Both the position numbers and the translations under genes were made by a program. 64,000 nucleotides of DNA. Origin: Saposhnikovia divaricata. Lineage: Eukaryota > Streptophyta > Magnoliopsida > Apiales > Apiaceae. Numbering within the stretch: position 1 is the stretch's first letter; the number at the start of each line of letters is the position of its first letter. The notes under the pieces are model-generated. The model had not been told where the DNA came from. It saw nothing but the letters and a program-made list of their open reading frames with translations, and did no database searches. Positions 1 through 10,985 of this stretch are shown in pieces. The stretch spans positions 176,214,148 to 176,278,147 of the forward strand of contig CM071598.1 of assembly GCA_036435485.1 (NCBI GenBank), read 5' to 3'.

Positions 1-596
1 TTCGAGTTGAGTTTCGAGATAGACTAACTCGAAGTTATTCTCAGTTCTTTTCAAAATATTCCCTTAATGGAAACCTCATCTCAACCTTCGAGATAAAATT
101 CGAGATAGACTTTATCTCGAATATTTTGAAGATAGAACTAGGCACACTGGTAACTCGAACTCGAACTCAAAGTCGAATTTCGAGATAGACAACTCGAAAT
201 TCTTCCCAGACTTAGAATTTTCAAAACTTCACTCTGACAGCTTAAGTCGAAATTCAAGTCGAATGTCTAGATGAGTTTCGAGATAGAAACTAACTCGAAA
301 TTTTGAAGATTTTAAATTCTAAGGCCTCTAATTACATGAAAAACATAGGTAAATTCATCTAAAAATCATGCAAAATTTAGAATATTATGAATTTAACTCC
401 CCCTATGATCATGCAATCTAACAAGCATAAATTCACAGATTTGTGCTATAAAAGACACTTAAAACACAATGAATTTATGCAAATTATATGCAAACTATAA
501 CAATCATTAATTAGGCATTTTAAAGTCTAAGCACATAATGATTAAGTAGCTTGCACATACAAACATAAACCTGGATTTTACAGATAGAAGGCTTTA
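1..596 (-). other. Post-pol non-coding region with TCGA-motif array
   Basis: No ORF of note occurs here. Bases 1-330 are crowded with short motifs of the type TTTCGAGATAGAC, ACTCGAA and CTCGAAAT in both orientations, at intervals of about 15-30 bases. The motif style matches the region after pol in the second Sirevirus (26790-27250). Near 391 the minus strand reads TAGGGGGAGTT, which resembles a Sirevirus polypurine tract, but no LTR start could be matched next to it. This is the non-coding stretch downstream of RNase H in the minus-strand element. Confidence 0.6.
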
Positions 597-3500
597 CTAA
601 CTTGTGTTAAGCATTCCCAATTCACCAACCAATCTATTGAATGTTACTTCATCAAGAGGTTTGGTGAATATATCTACAATTTGTTGCATTGTGGGCACAA
701 AATGTAGCTCCACAGTCCCCTCCTCGACATGTTCTCTTATGAAGTGATACCTGATGTCGATGTGCTTGGTTCTTGAGTGATCTACAGGATTGTTGGTTAT
801 GGCAATGGCACTTGTGTTGTCACACATAATTGGAATTTTCTTGTGCTCCATGCCATAATCCTTCAATTGGTTCCTCATCCACAGTATTTGAGCTACACAG
901 CTTCCAGCAGCAATGTACTCAGCTTCAGCAGTAGAAGTAGATACTGTATGTTGCTTTTTACTTTGCCAGGACACCAATCTTCTGCCAAGAAATTGACAAG
1001 CACCAGATGTGCTTTTCCTATCAATCCTGCAACCTGCATAGTCTGAATCCGAATAGCCAATTAGATTAAAACCTGTATCTCTTGGGTACCAAATCCCTAG
1101 ATTTGGTGTGCCCTTGAGATACCTAAAAATTCTCTTGACGGCTACGAGATGTGATTCTCTAGGATCCGCTTGAAACCTTGCACATAAACAAGTTGCGAAC
1201 ATTATATCGGGTCTACTTGCAGTTAAATAGAGGAGTGAGCCAATCATACCTCGATAGCTTGTGATGTCAACTGGTTTACCTGATTTGTCTTCATCAAGCT
1301 TCGTGGCTGTTGCCATGGGAGTCTTAGCTGCTGATGCATCTTCTAGATTATACTTCTTGAGTAAATCTCTGATGTACTTGGATTGACAGATAAAGATACC
1401 ATCTTTTCTCTGACTGATCTGTAATCCAAGGAAGAAGGACAGCTCTCCCATCATGCTCATCTCATATTTTTCCTGCATTAGCTTGGCAAATTTCTCGCAC
1501 AAGCGCTCATTTGATGACCCAAAAATAATATCGTCCACATAGACTTGAACAAGTATTAAGTCATTTCTTACATTTTTATAGAACAATGTTTTATCAATTA
1601 CTCCCCTAGTAAAACCATTTTCAATTAAGAATAAGGATAGGGTTTCATACCATCGCCTTGGGGATTGCTTGAGGCCATAGACAGATTTGAAGAGAAGATA
1701 CACAAAATCTACATGTTCTGGATCAACGAAGCCAGGCGGCTATTCCAGATACACTTCTTCTTCTAACTCTCCGTTCAGGAAGGCACTTTTCACATCCATC
1801 TGGAAAACCTTGAAGTTCTTATGTACTGCAAATGCCAAGAACATCCTGACTGCCTCAAGTCTTGCAACTGGTGCATAGGTTTCATCATAATCAATTCCTT
1901 CTCGCTGAGAATAACCTTTTGCAACCAAACGAGCCTTGTTTCGTGTTACAAGTCCGTTTTCATCCAGTTTATTTCTGAATACCCACCTAGCTCCAATTAC
2001 TGATATGTTCTTTGGTCGGGGTACCAGTTTCCAAACTTTCTGCCTTTCAAACTGATTGAGTTCCTCTTGCATTGCAATCACCCAATCAGCATCACCAAGA
2101 GCTTCTTCTATTTCTTTAGGTTCAAGCTTGGATAAGAACCCAGAATATAAGGAAATATTAGCCAGGTCAGCTCTTGCAGTTCTTCTAGTAGTCACACCAG
2201 CATCTGGATCACCAATAATTAATTCAAACGGATGATCTCTATTCCATACCCGTTCTCCTGGAAATTGTCTTGATGATTCAGCTTGACTTTCTGAGTTATG
2301 GTGCTGACTACTTTGATTATTCTCACTAACTCCCCCTGAGTTAGTGCCAGCTCCTACAGAACTACTGTCAACTCGTCTCGAGCCTTGAATAGTTGTCCTT
2401 GAGCTGCTATTTACTCCCCCTGAGTTATTGCCGGTTCGTACTGAAGAAGTCTCTTCTGATCTTGTAGAATTAGATTGTTCACTAGACTCAGGTTCTTCAC
2501 GTACACTTGGAATATTTAATGGGACAACTAACTCAGGTTCATCTTCAAGTTCATCTAAGTCCAGATTCTGAAATTTTAGGGACTCAGGTTCACTAGAATC
2601 TCTAGAAATTGATGGGAGTTTGGTATCGTCGAATCTGACGTTGTAGCTTTCAGTCACTTTTCGATCATTCACTAAGAACACTCTATAAGCTGCCACCACA
2701 TCTGTGGAATAACCAACAAAGATTCCTTCACGAGCTTTTGCTGCAAACTTGCCTAGATTTTCATCATCTATAAGGACATAGCATTTTGCTCCAAAGACAT
2801 GAAAGTATTTGATTGTTGGTCTTTTGTTGTTCATTAATTCACATGGTGTCTTTTCTTTATCTTTTATAATCAAGGTTCTATTTTGAGTGTAACAAGCGGT
2901 ACTCATTGCTTCGGCCCAGAAGTACAAAGGAAGTTTTGAATCATACAACAAAGTTCTTGCTGCTTCAACCAAAGTTCTATTCTTCCTTTCAACTACTCCA
3001 TTTTGCTGTGGAGTTCTCGGGGCTGAATACTGACGACGTATTCCTTTAGATACACAGAAGTCATTCAGCACTGCATTTTTGAATTCAGTGCCATTGTCTG
3101 ATCTAATCGTCTTCACAGTAAGTGTTGAAACATTCTCAATTTGAGTGATGTGATCAATGATTAAGAAAGGTACTTCGTCTTTCGTCATTGCGAACAATAC
3201 CCATGTATACTTGGAGAAGTCATCCACGATTACCAATGCATATCTTTTCCTAGACAAAGATAGGACATTCACTGGGCCAAACAAATCCATATGAAGAAGT
3301 TGCAGAGGCTCAGTAATACTAGAAATTTCTTTGCTTTTATGCGATGCTCGCTTCGACTTTCCCATTTCACAAGCTTCACAGAGTCCTTTCGGAGCGAACT
3401 CCATTTGAGGTAGATCTCTCACCAATTCTCGCCTCGCGAGAGCATTCATCGTTTTGAAGTTTAAGTGAGATAGTTTTTTGTGCCATAACCAGCTTTCATC

Positions 3501-3950
3501 ATCCGAGGCTTTGCTGTAGAAACAGGTGACCTCATTCTGATTTGCTGAATCCATGTCTGCAACAAAAAGATCTGCCTTTCGAACTCCTCTCAAAGCCAAT
3601 GAGCCTTCCTTGATGTGAGTGATTGATACACCTTTCTTGTTGAAGACAATTTCGTAACCTTTGTCACAGAATTGACTGATACTCAACAGATTGTGCTTCA
3701 GTCCCTCAACATAGGAAATATCTTCAATGATGACATTACCAGTCTTCAGTTTGCCATATCCCTTAGTCACACCTATGCTGTCATCTCCAAAGGTAACATA
3801 AGGGCCAGCCTTCATAACCAACTCTGTAAGCAGGGACTTGTTTCCAGTCATATGCCTCGATGCTCCACTGTCTAGCACCCATATAACTTTATTTCTATTC
3901 TGCTTAACGCCCTGCAATGACAGATTGGTTAGACATTCTTCGGAACCCAA
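597..3950 (-). pseudogene. Sirevirus pol (protease-integrase-RT-RNase H), one nonsense codon
   Basis: The minus-strand frame is open from 3950 to 597 apart from one in-frame TAG at 1740-1742. It encodes a copia pol of about 1,117 codons. The protease DSGAS motif followed by RHMTG lies near residue 27. A GAG-pre-integrase stretch ([12 protein letters not shown]) follows near 155. The integrase has [16 protein letters not shown] and [14 protein letters not shown], supplying its D-D-E residues. The RT has [13 protein letters not shown] upstream of the stop and the YVDD box downstream. RNase H ends with STAEAEYIAAGSC and the copia tail DIFTKPL. The stop lies just before PPGF, where relatives usually have Gln, so a CAG-to-TAG change is likely. 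The frame is shifted -1 relative to gag. Otherwise the polyprotein looks well preserved. Confidence 0.9.
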
Positions 3951-4649
3951 CTTTGATTGGGCCCGGCTTTTCGATAAGATCGAGAATCAACAGATTTAAC
4001 AACAGGAGATGCACTTTTCTTAACATTACTAGAGCTTTCGACTATCTCCTTTCCTTTCTCAGACTTGACAGATTTGTCAGTCTTAGGAGAAGGTTTGTCA
4101 CTCCTAACTTTAGGAGGACTGACAGTCTTGGCTTTCACATGCTTTTTCTTGATGTTTGAACTAGCAACAGTATTTGAGCATGACTGGCTAGATGCATTCA
4201 TTAAATGCACAAAAGTTTGCATGATGTTAAAAGTGCATGGCATACAATTAGGTTGACCACACTGTGCATGATTCTGATGCAGATTATTCATTGTATGTGT
4301 GGTAGGCATGGCATATGTAGCAGGAACATTTATGTTAGCTTTACATGCATAAGAAAGATGTTCAGTAGATTTACAGTGATAACATGCTTTCTTTATTCGT
4401 TCAGCCTTAACCTCTTTTATGCCTTTTTCCTTCTTGCCTTGTTGTTTAACAACCTTAGCTCCTAATCCTAGTCTAGATTCATCTCTAGGGAAATTGATTT
4501 TAACTTGTTTGATAGGAGTTATAGGTTGTGCTTTCTGGCGATCTTCCATCTCAATCTCATATCTAGCTATTAATTCAGTCTCTTCTTCTTCTATTCTAGG
4601 AACAAGGTGTTTGTAGATAGGTTTGACAGCTGATTTAAGAATGCTAGGT
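3929..4649 (-). pseudogene. Sirevirus gag, C-terminal part (right of the insertion breakpoint on minus strand)
   Basis: This is the distal part of the gag frame of the minus-strand element, separated from its first part (15068-16820) by the insertion. It has a zinc-finger-like CYHCKSTEHLSYAC, a Cys-rich stretch (CGQPNCMPC), a Lys/Ser-rich tail, and ends in WVPKNV and a stop. The second Sirevirus has the same order of motifs. Codon phase on both sides of the TAGGT target site is continuous, so the frame was open when the insertion happened. Bases 4650-4687, open in the same frame, belong to the inserted LTR and are not part of gag. The stop overlaps the first codons of pol in a -1 frame. Confidence 0.8.
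4645..4649. repeat. Target site duplication TAGGT, left copy
   Basis: TAGGT sits directly before the TG of the left LTR at 4650. The same five bases follow the CA that ends the right LTR at 15067. A perfect 5 bp duplication is the expected footprint of Ty3/gypsy integrase and fixes both ends of the nested element. Confidence 0.95.
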
Positions 4650-7600
4650 TGTAATAACCCTAACTTCAGTAATGCTACAGTGGTCACATGAATAGTAAAT
4701 TTCGAGGATTTAGAGAAATGGTATATAGGTACCCTATAATGGAAACATAAAATGAATAAACAGAAACCATATTAGTGTTGTACAATGGAAATAAGTGACT
4801 CGAAATGACGTTAGATTTCAGAAATTCCTGAAGCATGGATTTTGAGGATTTTGATTTCGAATAAGCTTCTATTGGATATTAAGGAGCATGGAAATATTAT
4901 AAGAATTATATATTGAGGGATTAGTGAATTTAGATTTAACCAGGGGATTATTAAGTTAAAAGAATATCAAAGGAAATTGGATTGTTAGATGATTTCAAAA
5001 CCACTGAGATAATGAAGTATATTCGAACCGAATCACAATTAGACGAGTATGGAGATTAAGCAACCAAGATTAGTAATATAACAAGGACACATACCACATT
5101 TTTACTTACCAAGATTACTAACATAATAATTAGAAAAACAAGAAAGGAGATTATGAGGTCATTAGGGTGATGTCACTTTCCATTAACACCATTTTAAGGG
5201 TAAATTAGTACTTTTGCATGGTTTAACCACAAATATCTTTACAAGCTTCTACAAGACACTAGAATTAGCAAGATTAAGCCAAGTTAAGATCAAAACAAAA
5301 CACAAAAACCTCTCCCCCAACCTCTTTACTCCATTCGGCCCTTTTGAAGAAAAAAGGAGAAAAGAAAAAAAAATAAAATCCAAAACCCTACTTCTCTTCA
5401 AGATTAAACCAAGAGAAAAATCATGGAGCATCTTGGAGGATAGAACAAGACTAGCACAAAGTTTCATAGCCATCCACCATCATTTAGCAAGGTAATAAAA
5501 TCATAGAAGTTGAAGATGAATAGTGGTGAATAGTGTTTTCAAGTTTTAATCTTTGTTTTAATGGTTCCTTTAGTTAATCCAAGCTAATTCAAGGTTGTTC
5601 AAGGTGTGTCCAAGGATTACTAAGGATTATTAAGTGTTCTTCAAGCTTCAAAGAGGTATAACAACCCTTGCCCTTTTATATTTATGGTAGATATTGAAGT
5701 GGTTGGTAGTTAAGTGGTGTTAATGTAATGTTTATGATGATTATGTGTTATAAGTGGTTTGTTTTGATGTGAAAATTGTGTTGTGGACTTGTAACCATGG
5801 CTGGTGAAGAATACCACATGGTGTAGGTGATGATTATGGTGTTTGATAATTGATTTGGAGGAGTTGGATTTATGGAAAGTATGAAATTATAGCCGTTATA
5901 ATGCCCGATTTTCGTTAGGATGTAAGTTGCCCTGTTTTGGACCCCCTGCATCCGTATGGTACCCTACTGTCCAGGTTCCTATTTAACTATGAAATGATAG
6001 AGCTTAGTTCATAGATCGTTTTGATATAAGGTGCGTTAAAATCTGATGAACGGTTTAGGAGAAAAGTCAGTTTTAGTGAAAGCGGTTCAGAAACCGAGAA
6101 ACTGTAAATGTATCAAACTTGAGGTTACAATTACCATACTTTAACATTGTTAAAAGTCACGAAATTTTGGGATATGGTAGTAGTGTGGTCAAAGAACTAT
6201 TTCCAGTTGACCTTACATTAAAATTCGAAACCCATATTTTCTGAGAATTTTTACAGTTAAGTGTGGTCGTTAAGGGAAATGGTGAAAAAACCCTGAAACT
6301 TCGACTTAGGTTATAAATGGTTAAGTTCTTGAACCTTTGGGGTAATAAGAATACGTTAAACATATATTAAAGTTTCAAAAGGTAATGTTATACAAGAGTG
6401 TAGTGAGTAAGAGATGTGGTTCTAACGATGGTCCTTTTGTGTTTATAGAAACTCCGGAAGAGGGACGAGCCATACCGTCAGGATATCGAAACCCAGGCAA
6501 GATTTCTTCTATCCCTATTTGTAAAACTACTTATCTTCACAAAGAAACTTGATTTTGTGAAATATATATGTGATGCTATTATTAATATATTGTGAAGAAA
6601 TTGTCTTCCTTGAGTATTAATATTGAAAAGAAAGATATCTGAAGATGTATATGAATATGGATATGAGTATAAGATGTATATGAATATGAATGAGAGTATG
6701 AGATGGATATGTATAAAGATGATTATGCATGAATTGAACATGCCTTATGATTAAGAGAATAAGAGAGAATGGTATCAGTTGTTATCGAGGGTTATATGGT
6801 TATAATATTATATTAAAAATGTTCTTATTGAGTATCAGTGGTTTAATAAACATTATTTGATTTCTGAATTTGAAAGAGAGGTCTGAATCATAAGCAAAGC
6901 CTTATGATATGTATATATTTTATAGAAGTAATGTGTGAGAATGGAAATGATATGAGAGAATGATATGTGAAAATGAAAGTGAGAAAATGGAAATGTGGAA
7001 TGATATTTTTAAAAAGAGAATAATGATGTGATAAAGAGGGGGATTGCAACAGACTTGCGTAAGTGGCTGTGTCAGGGCTGTGTGCGACACAGTCCAGCAT
7101 TTATTATTTTTATTACGGCACGAAGATGCCAAGGGAGGATGTTAGCAGGTGGCCTTCCTCCGGGGATGATTTTCATTCCTTCTACCGGTAGTAAAAAGAG
7201 AGCAGATACGATTAGGCGACTGATCATCGTCCTAACGTATCAGGCGACAGCAGATATCCCTAAAGTTTTGAAAAGAAAGTGTAGACAATGGTTTTCAGAT
7301 TTCTATACTGAAAACAGAATAATGATATGAGATGATGGAATGATAGTTACAGATGAAGAAAAACTGATATTATATTATTTCAGATTTCTATACTGACACA
7401 GAATAATGATATGAGATGATGGTATTATGGATACAGATGAAGAAAAACTGATATTATATTAATATAGATTACTTTCTTATAATAGTGAGTGGATGATGTA
7501 TTATTAAATAAGAGCTTTACTCTTCCTTAAGGATTTTAATTGTTTCCTGCTATTACATATGCATAGACATATATGTATACTTGTTCACATTTTAAATTTT

Positions 7601-8083
7601 AGTTACAGTATGATCTTGCTGAGCTATTATAGCTCACTCTTGCTACTTATGTATATAGCAGCTAGGTCCCATGCCGATACTACGTACCACACCCCGCAAG
7701 AGGGTAAGGGAAAGGCGACCTTTTGAGCGAGTGCTGGCGACCATCCCCGAGGTAGTGACAAGCGGAGGGACTTAGTATACTTATGTAAATTAAGTGTGTA
7801 AATTGTAATAACTTTAGTTGTTGAAGTGCTTCCTGTAGAAGCTTTGTTCAACAATGTACTTAGTAAATTCTGGGCTTGTAATAACTGTTAACTTTAAAAC
7901 TTTTAAATATTGTGGTTGTTGTTCTATGAGCATATGACTGGTGTGTGTGTGTGTGTATTAGAGTGGGGTCAACTGTTTATTTATTTATTTATATAAAAAA
8001 AAAAGATTACAGAGATATTGATATTGATCGGAAATTGGACCTTGACGGCCCGGATCCTTGACCCCGGATCCCGGGGCGTCACA
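4650..8083 (+). repeat. 5' LTR of nested Tekay-type element
   Basis: This 3,434 bp LTR starts TGTAATAACCC and ends GGCGTCACA. It recurs at an exact offset of 6,984 bases at 11634-15067. The only difference I found is T at 7994 against A at 14978, in the A-rich tract near the end. Spurious ORFs inside (for example 5214-5495 and 7028-7330) are identical in both copies and show no domain. A GT microsatellite lies near 7942-7957. Promoter and R boundaries could not be placed with confidence. Confidence 0.95.
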
Positions 8084-8085
8084 GA

Positions 8086-8097
8086 TGGTATCAGAGC
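8086..8097 (+). promoter_or_regulatory. Primer binding site, tRNA-Met type
   Basis: TGGTATCAGAGC lies two bases after the 5' LTR end. This sequence complements the 3' end of plant initiator tRNA-Met and is the usual minus-strand primer site of plant LTR retrotransposons. Confidence 0.92.
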
Positions 8098-8196
8098 TAA
8101 GAGTCATATGCTCATAAACAAAAGTGATAATAATAAATGTATCAGTTATAATATAAATTGTGAACTTCCATCAAGTTCAGGGGTGGTATATCGCAG

Positions 8197-8267
8197 GTAA
8201 TATTTACTTTAAGCATATATTATAACATATTAGACTGTTACTAATAGAATTTTATGTTTTATTATAG
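8197..8267 (+). other. Candidate leader intron upstream of the extra ORF
   Basis: CGCAG is followed by GTAATA at 8197. An AT-rich 71-base stretch then ends in TTTTATTATAG, nine bases before the ATG at 8277. TTACTAATA, a good plant branch-point match, lies about 25 bases before the AG. Size and composition fit a minimal plant intron. No transcript supports it here. Confidence 0.4.
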
Positions 8268-8276
8268 GGAGCGGAG

Positions 8277-9134
8277 ATGGGTGAGCCGAGTCAGGACCCC
8301 CAGTGGCTAGGGAGGTCAGAGCAGGAGCTATTAGATCTTCAGCTGGCCGGGGTAGAGGTCCCCGAGTATGCAGTTGAGGACCTCAGGGAGAGACGCCGGG
8401 CGGCGGCTAGAGAGCGATTAGAGAGAGAGGAGGCAGAGGAGCAGAGACGGAGAGATGCTGTGGCCCTAGTGCCATATATGGGTAGACCTTCTACAGGATC
8501 TGACGAGGCAGGTCCTTCCAGAGTGAGATCGGAGATCCCTGAGGAGGAGAGGCCACTGCGTAAGAGGCCTAGGTTGTCAGTTATACCTGAGGAGCCGATT
8601 GAGTGGAGGGATATTCAGATGGTTCCCACTCCTGTCCGACCCATCCCGGTGCCGTCACCAGTTCCATCCCCTCTACCTAGTCCTGACCCTATGGATGATC
8701 CTTTTGAGCAGTTTACCCCTCCAGGGCATTTTGGTTTCTTTGAGGAGGAGGAGGATCCTTCAGAGGATGCTGAGACAGAGTCGGTTCCTCCATCCCCACC
8801 CTTTGCACCTCCACCACCTCCACCGGTGGATGCACCTCCCCTAGCTGTACCCCCTCAGGAGGCACCCCTACCGGCGGGTGACCCACTTTCAGCTACCTTA
8901 TTGACCGAGTACTTTGCCCTTCAGGGACAGTTGGAGGAGTCCCGCAGGACTATAGACACCCTTCTACAGAGGTTAGAGAGAGGGAGAGGAGGGGTTATCC
9001 CGGATGGGATGTCTCTGGGGATGATCAGTATTGAGCTACGAGCATTAGGAGATATTAGGAGGTTGTTGGGTGATAGGGGAGACCCGGCATGGAGGGCCCA
9101 GATAGTTGATACGGTTACTACCATGGTGGTCTAG
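8277..9134 (+). CDS. Extra ORF upstream of gag in the Tekay-type element, unknown function
   Basis: This is an intact 285-codon ORF between the primer site and gag. It is much richer in G and C than its AT-rich surroundings. Residues about 35-62 are a dense Arg/Glu helix-forming segment (RERRRAAARERLEREEAEEQ). A basic RKRPR follows near residue 100. Residues about 118-210 are rich in Pro, Glu and Asp, with a PPPPPP run. Residues about 213-237 (LTEYFALQGQLEESRRTIDT) have heptad spacing typical of a short coiled coil. I recognise no enzyme motif, zinc finger or membrane segment. Known Tekay elements usually begin with gag, so this is an additional reading frame. It could be an accessory or captured protein. 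Its intact state in a young element suggests it was open until recently. Confidence 0.65.
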   Translation: MGEPSQDPQWLGRSEQELLDLQLAGVEVPEYAVEDLRERRRAAARERLEREEAEEQRRRDAVALVPYMGRPSTGSDEAGPSRVRSEIPEEERPLRKRPRLSVIPEEPIEWRDIQMVPTPVRPIPVPSPVPSPLPSPDPMDDPFEQFTPPGHFGFFEEEEDPSEDAETESVPPSPPFAPPPPPPVDAPPLAVPPQEAPLPAGDPLSATLLTEYFALQGQLEESRRTIDTLLQRLERGRGGVIPDGMSLGMISIELRALGDIRRLLGDRGDPAWRAQIVDTVTTMVV

Positions 9135-9680
9135 ATACGGGATGTTGTCAGGGCAGGGGTGTGAGCCGGGATAGTAGTTCGTCACTAATCAGACTAGTCA
9201 TCTTGTTGGTGTCATTTTGGGGATTAGTTTAGTTGTCCACTGTTTTAATCCCAGTCTGATTAGAGGACAGTTAGTAGTACTTTTGGTGATATCGGATTAG
9301 TATGTACGGCTATGTTTTGGGTTTCGAACCTTGTATTAGATGATGTATATTATTAGCAGTAAAAGATGTTGTAACCAAATTGTAAAATATTTATGTACAT
9401 TAATGAAGTTTGTGCATTTCTATCTAAATTTTTGCTGCATATTTTTGTATAATAAATGTTGAGACTCAGAAATATTGATGTATAAAAGGTGATTGACTTA
9501 ATGAAAAGGCTATCGTGTTAAGGGCGATACACTTACCTACTAAAATTATGGTATAACTAGATGTAAATCGCATGATAAAGATATTGTGATATGCAAATGA
9601 GCTAATTAATGATATAATTGTGTATATAGAAATGATGTATATGGTAACCCAAATTCGGGTAATTAATAAGGACTATTGTT
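9135..9680 (+). other. Non-coding spacer between extra ORF and gag
   Basis: About 550 AT-rich bases without a plausible ORF. It contains AATAAATG near 9450 and several in-frame stops in all forward frames. Nothing else was recognised. Confidence 0.6.
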
Positions 9681-10985
9681 ATGTACAGAACTATGCCGCC
9701 TAGACGTGACAGTAGAGCGAATGCAAGGGAAAATGAGAGAGACGAAAGAAGTCGAAATATCGAAGGTACTAGACTGAACGAAAATGCTCATAATGAAGAA
9801 AATCATGAAGAAGGAGAAGAGGAATCAACTGGCCAACAAAGGAATCCGGGAGGTGATCCCTTTGCCCAATTCATGGACTTATTAAGGCAGAATTTAGCAA
9901 ATCCACAGAATCCTCAACCACCACCTGTTCTCCCCAACCAGGCAGCTAGTTCCTTTCGTGCCTTTAAGTCATTAAAGCCCCCAGAATTCGAGGGAACCAC
10001 TAACCCAGTAGTAGCCAGGGCATGGCTAAAAGAAATGGAGAAAGCTTTCGAAATACTGAGGATAGAGGAAGATCAGAAAACAGTTTTTGCAGCCTATCTC
10101 CTAAAGGGAGAGGCAAATTACTGGTGGGAAGCTAGGAAGAACCTAGAGGAAGCGGGAGTGATAACCTGGGAGCGTTTCACTAGGGTGTTCCTAGAAAAGT
10201 ATTCTCCTAGGTATCTAGAAAACCAAATGGAATTAAAGTTTCTGGAGTTAAAACAGGATAACCTAACAGTGGCAGAGTATGAAAATAAATTCTCAGAACT
10301 GTCGAGGTTTGTTCCCGAGTTTGTGCGTACTGAAGAACAACGTGCAAAAAGGTTTCAACAAGGGTTAAAACCCTGGTTACGAACGAGAGTGGCCCCATTT
10401 GAGTTAACTGATTATGCTGCAGTGGTTCAAAAGGCATCAATTATAGAGGCCGAGAGTGAGCAGGCTCAAATAGGTCGAGAGAATAAGAAAAGAAGATTTG
10501 AGGGCCCAAAAGGAGGTTCCAGTGAGGGAAGCTACTTTAACAAAGGAGGTAAAGGACAAAAATCTCAATTTGTGGGAAAGTCGGGGGGTAACAAGACTAC
10601 TAGTGAGACGGTGAGTCAGGGTGGAAAGTCTTCGGGAACATTTCAGTCCAATCAATCACGACCACCATTACCAGATTGTGAGACGTGTGGTAAAAAGCAT
10701 ATAGGAGTCTGTAGAGTGCTGGGAGTAACTTGTTTTAAGTGTGGACAAAAAGGACACTACTTTAACCAGTGCCCATCAACTGATGCAAACCCTAAAAGAG
10801 ATGTTAAGTGTTACCAGTGTGGGAAACTAGGACACTTTGCTAGAGATTGCCGTTCAGGTGGGTCATACGCGTCAGGACAGAGTGGGGCTGCTTCAAATAG
10901 GCCTACTGCTAGAGTGTACAACATGACCTTAGGGGAAGCGTTGACAAAACCAGATGCGGATACAGGTACTTGCTTTTTGATTTAA
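9681..10985 (+). CDS. Ty3/gypsy gag (Tekay-type) with zinc knuckles
   Basis: This 434-aa reading frame is the structural protein of the nested element and would form the virus-like particle. The ATG at 9681 is followed four codons later by MPPRR, the more usual gag start. Residues 1-60 are charged and repetitive in Glu and Asn. The retrotransposon gag domain covers about residues 95-200 (ARAWLKEMEKAFEIL, GEANYWWEARKNL). Three Cys/His motifs follow: CETCGKKHIGVC near 333, CFKCGQKGHYFNQC near 351 and CYQCGKLGHFARDC near 377, which bind nucleic acid. The frame ends soon after RVYNMTLGEA, where protease would normally begin, so the stop results from loss of pol rather than a natural gag end. No internal frameshift is seen. 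Confidence 0.9.
   Translation: MYRTMPPRRDSRANARENERDERSRNIEGTRLNENAHNEENHEEGEEESTGQQRNPGGDPFAQFMDLLRQNLANPQNPQPPPVLPNQAASSFRAFKSLKPPEFEGTTNPVVARAWLKEMEKAFEILRIEEDQKTVFAAYLLKGEANYWWEARKNLEEAGVITWERFTRVFLEKYSPRYLENQMELKFLELKQDNLTVAEYENKFSELSRFVPEFVRTEEQRAKRFQQGLKPWLRTRVAPFELTDYAAVVQKASIIEAESEQAQIGRENKKRRFEGPKGGSSEGSYFNKGGKGQKSQFVGKSGGNKTTSETVSQGGKSSGTFQSNQSRPPLPDCETCGKKHIGVCRVLGVTCFKCGQKGHYFNQCPSTDANPKRDVKCYQCGKLGHFARDCRSGGSYASGQSGAASNRPTARVYNMTLGEALTKPDADTGTCFLI

Noticed and set aside
391..420. Polypurine-like tract on the minus strand as the start of the 3' LTR
   Set aside because: The adjoining sequence does not match the 5' LTR at 17510-18542, so the 3' LTR cannot be placed here.
5214..5495. 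93-codon ORF (and its copy at 12198-12479) with Lys-rich sequence
   Set aside because: It lies inside both LTRs of the Tekay-type element, has no domain and is conserved only because the LTRs are nearly identical.
7028..7330. 100-codon ORF in the LTR (copy at 14012-14314)
   Set aside because: Same reason: LTR-internal, no recognised motif, and no independent evidence of coding.
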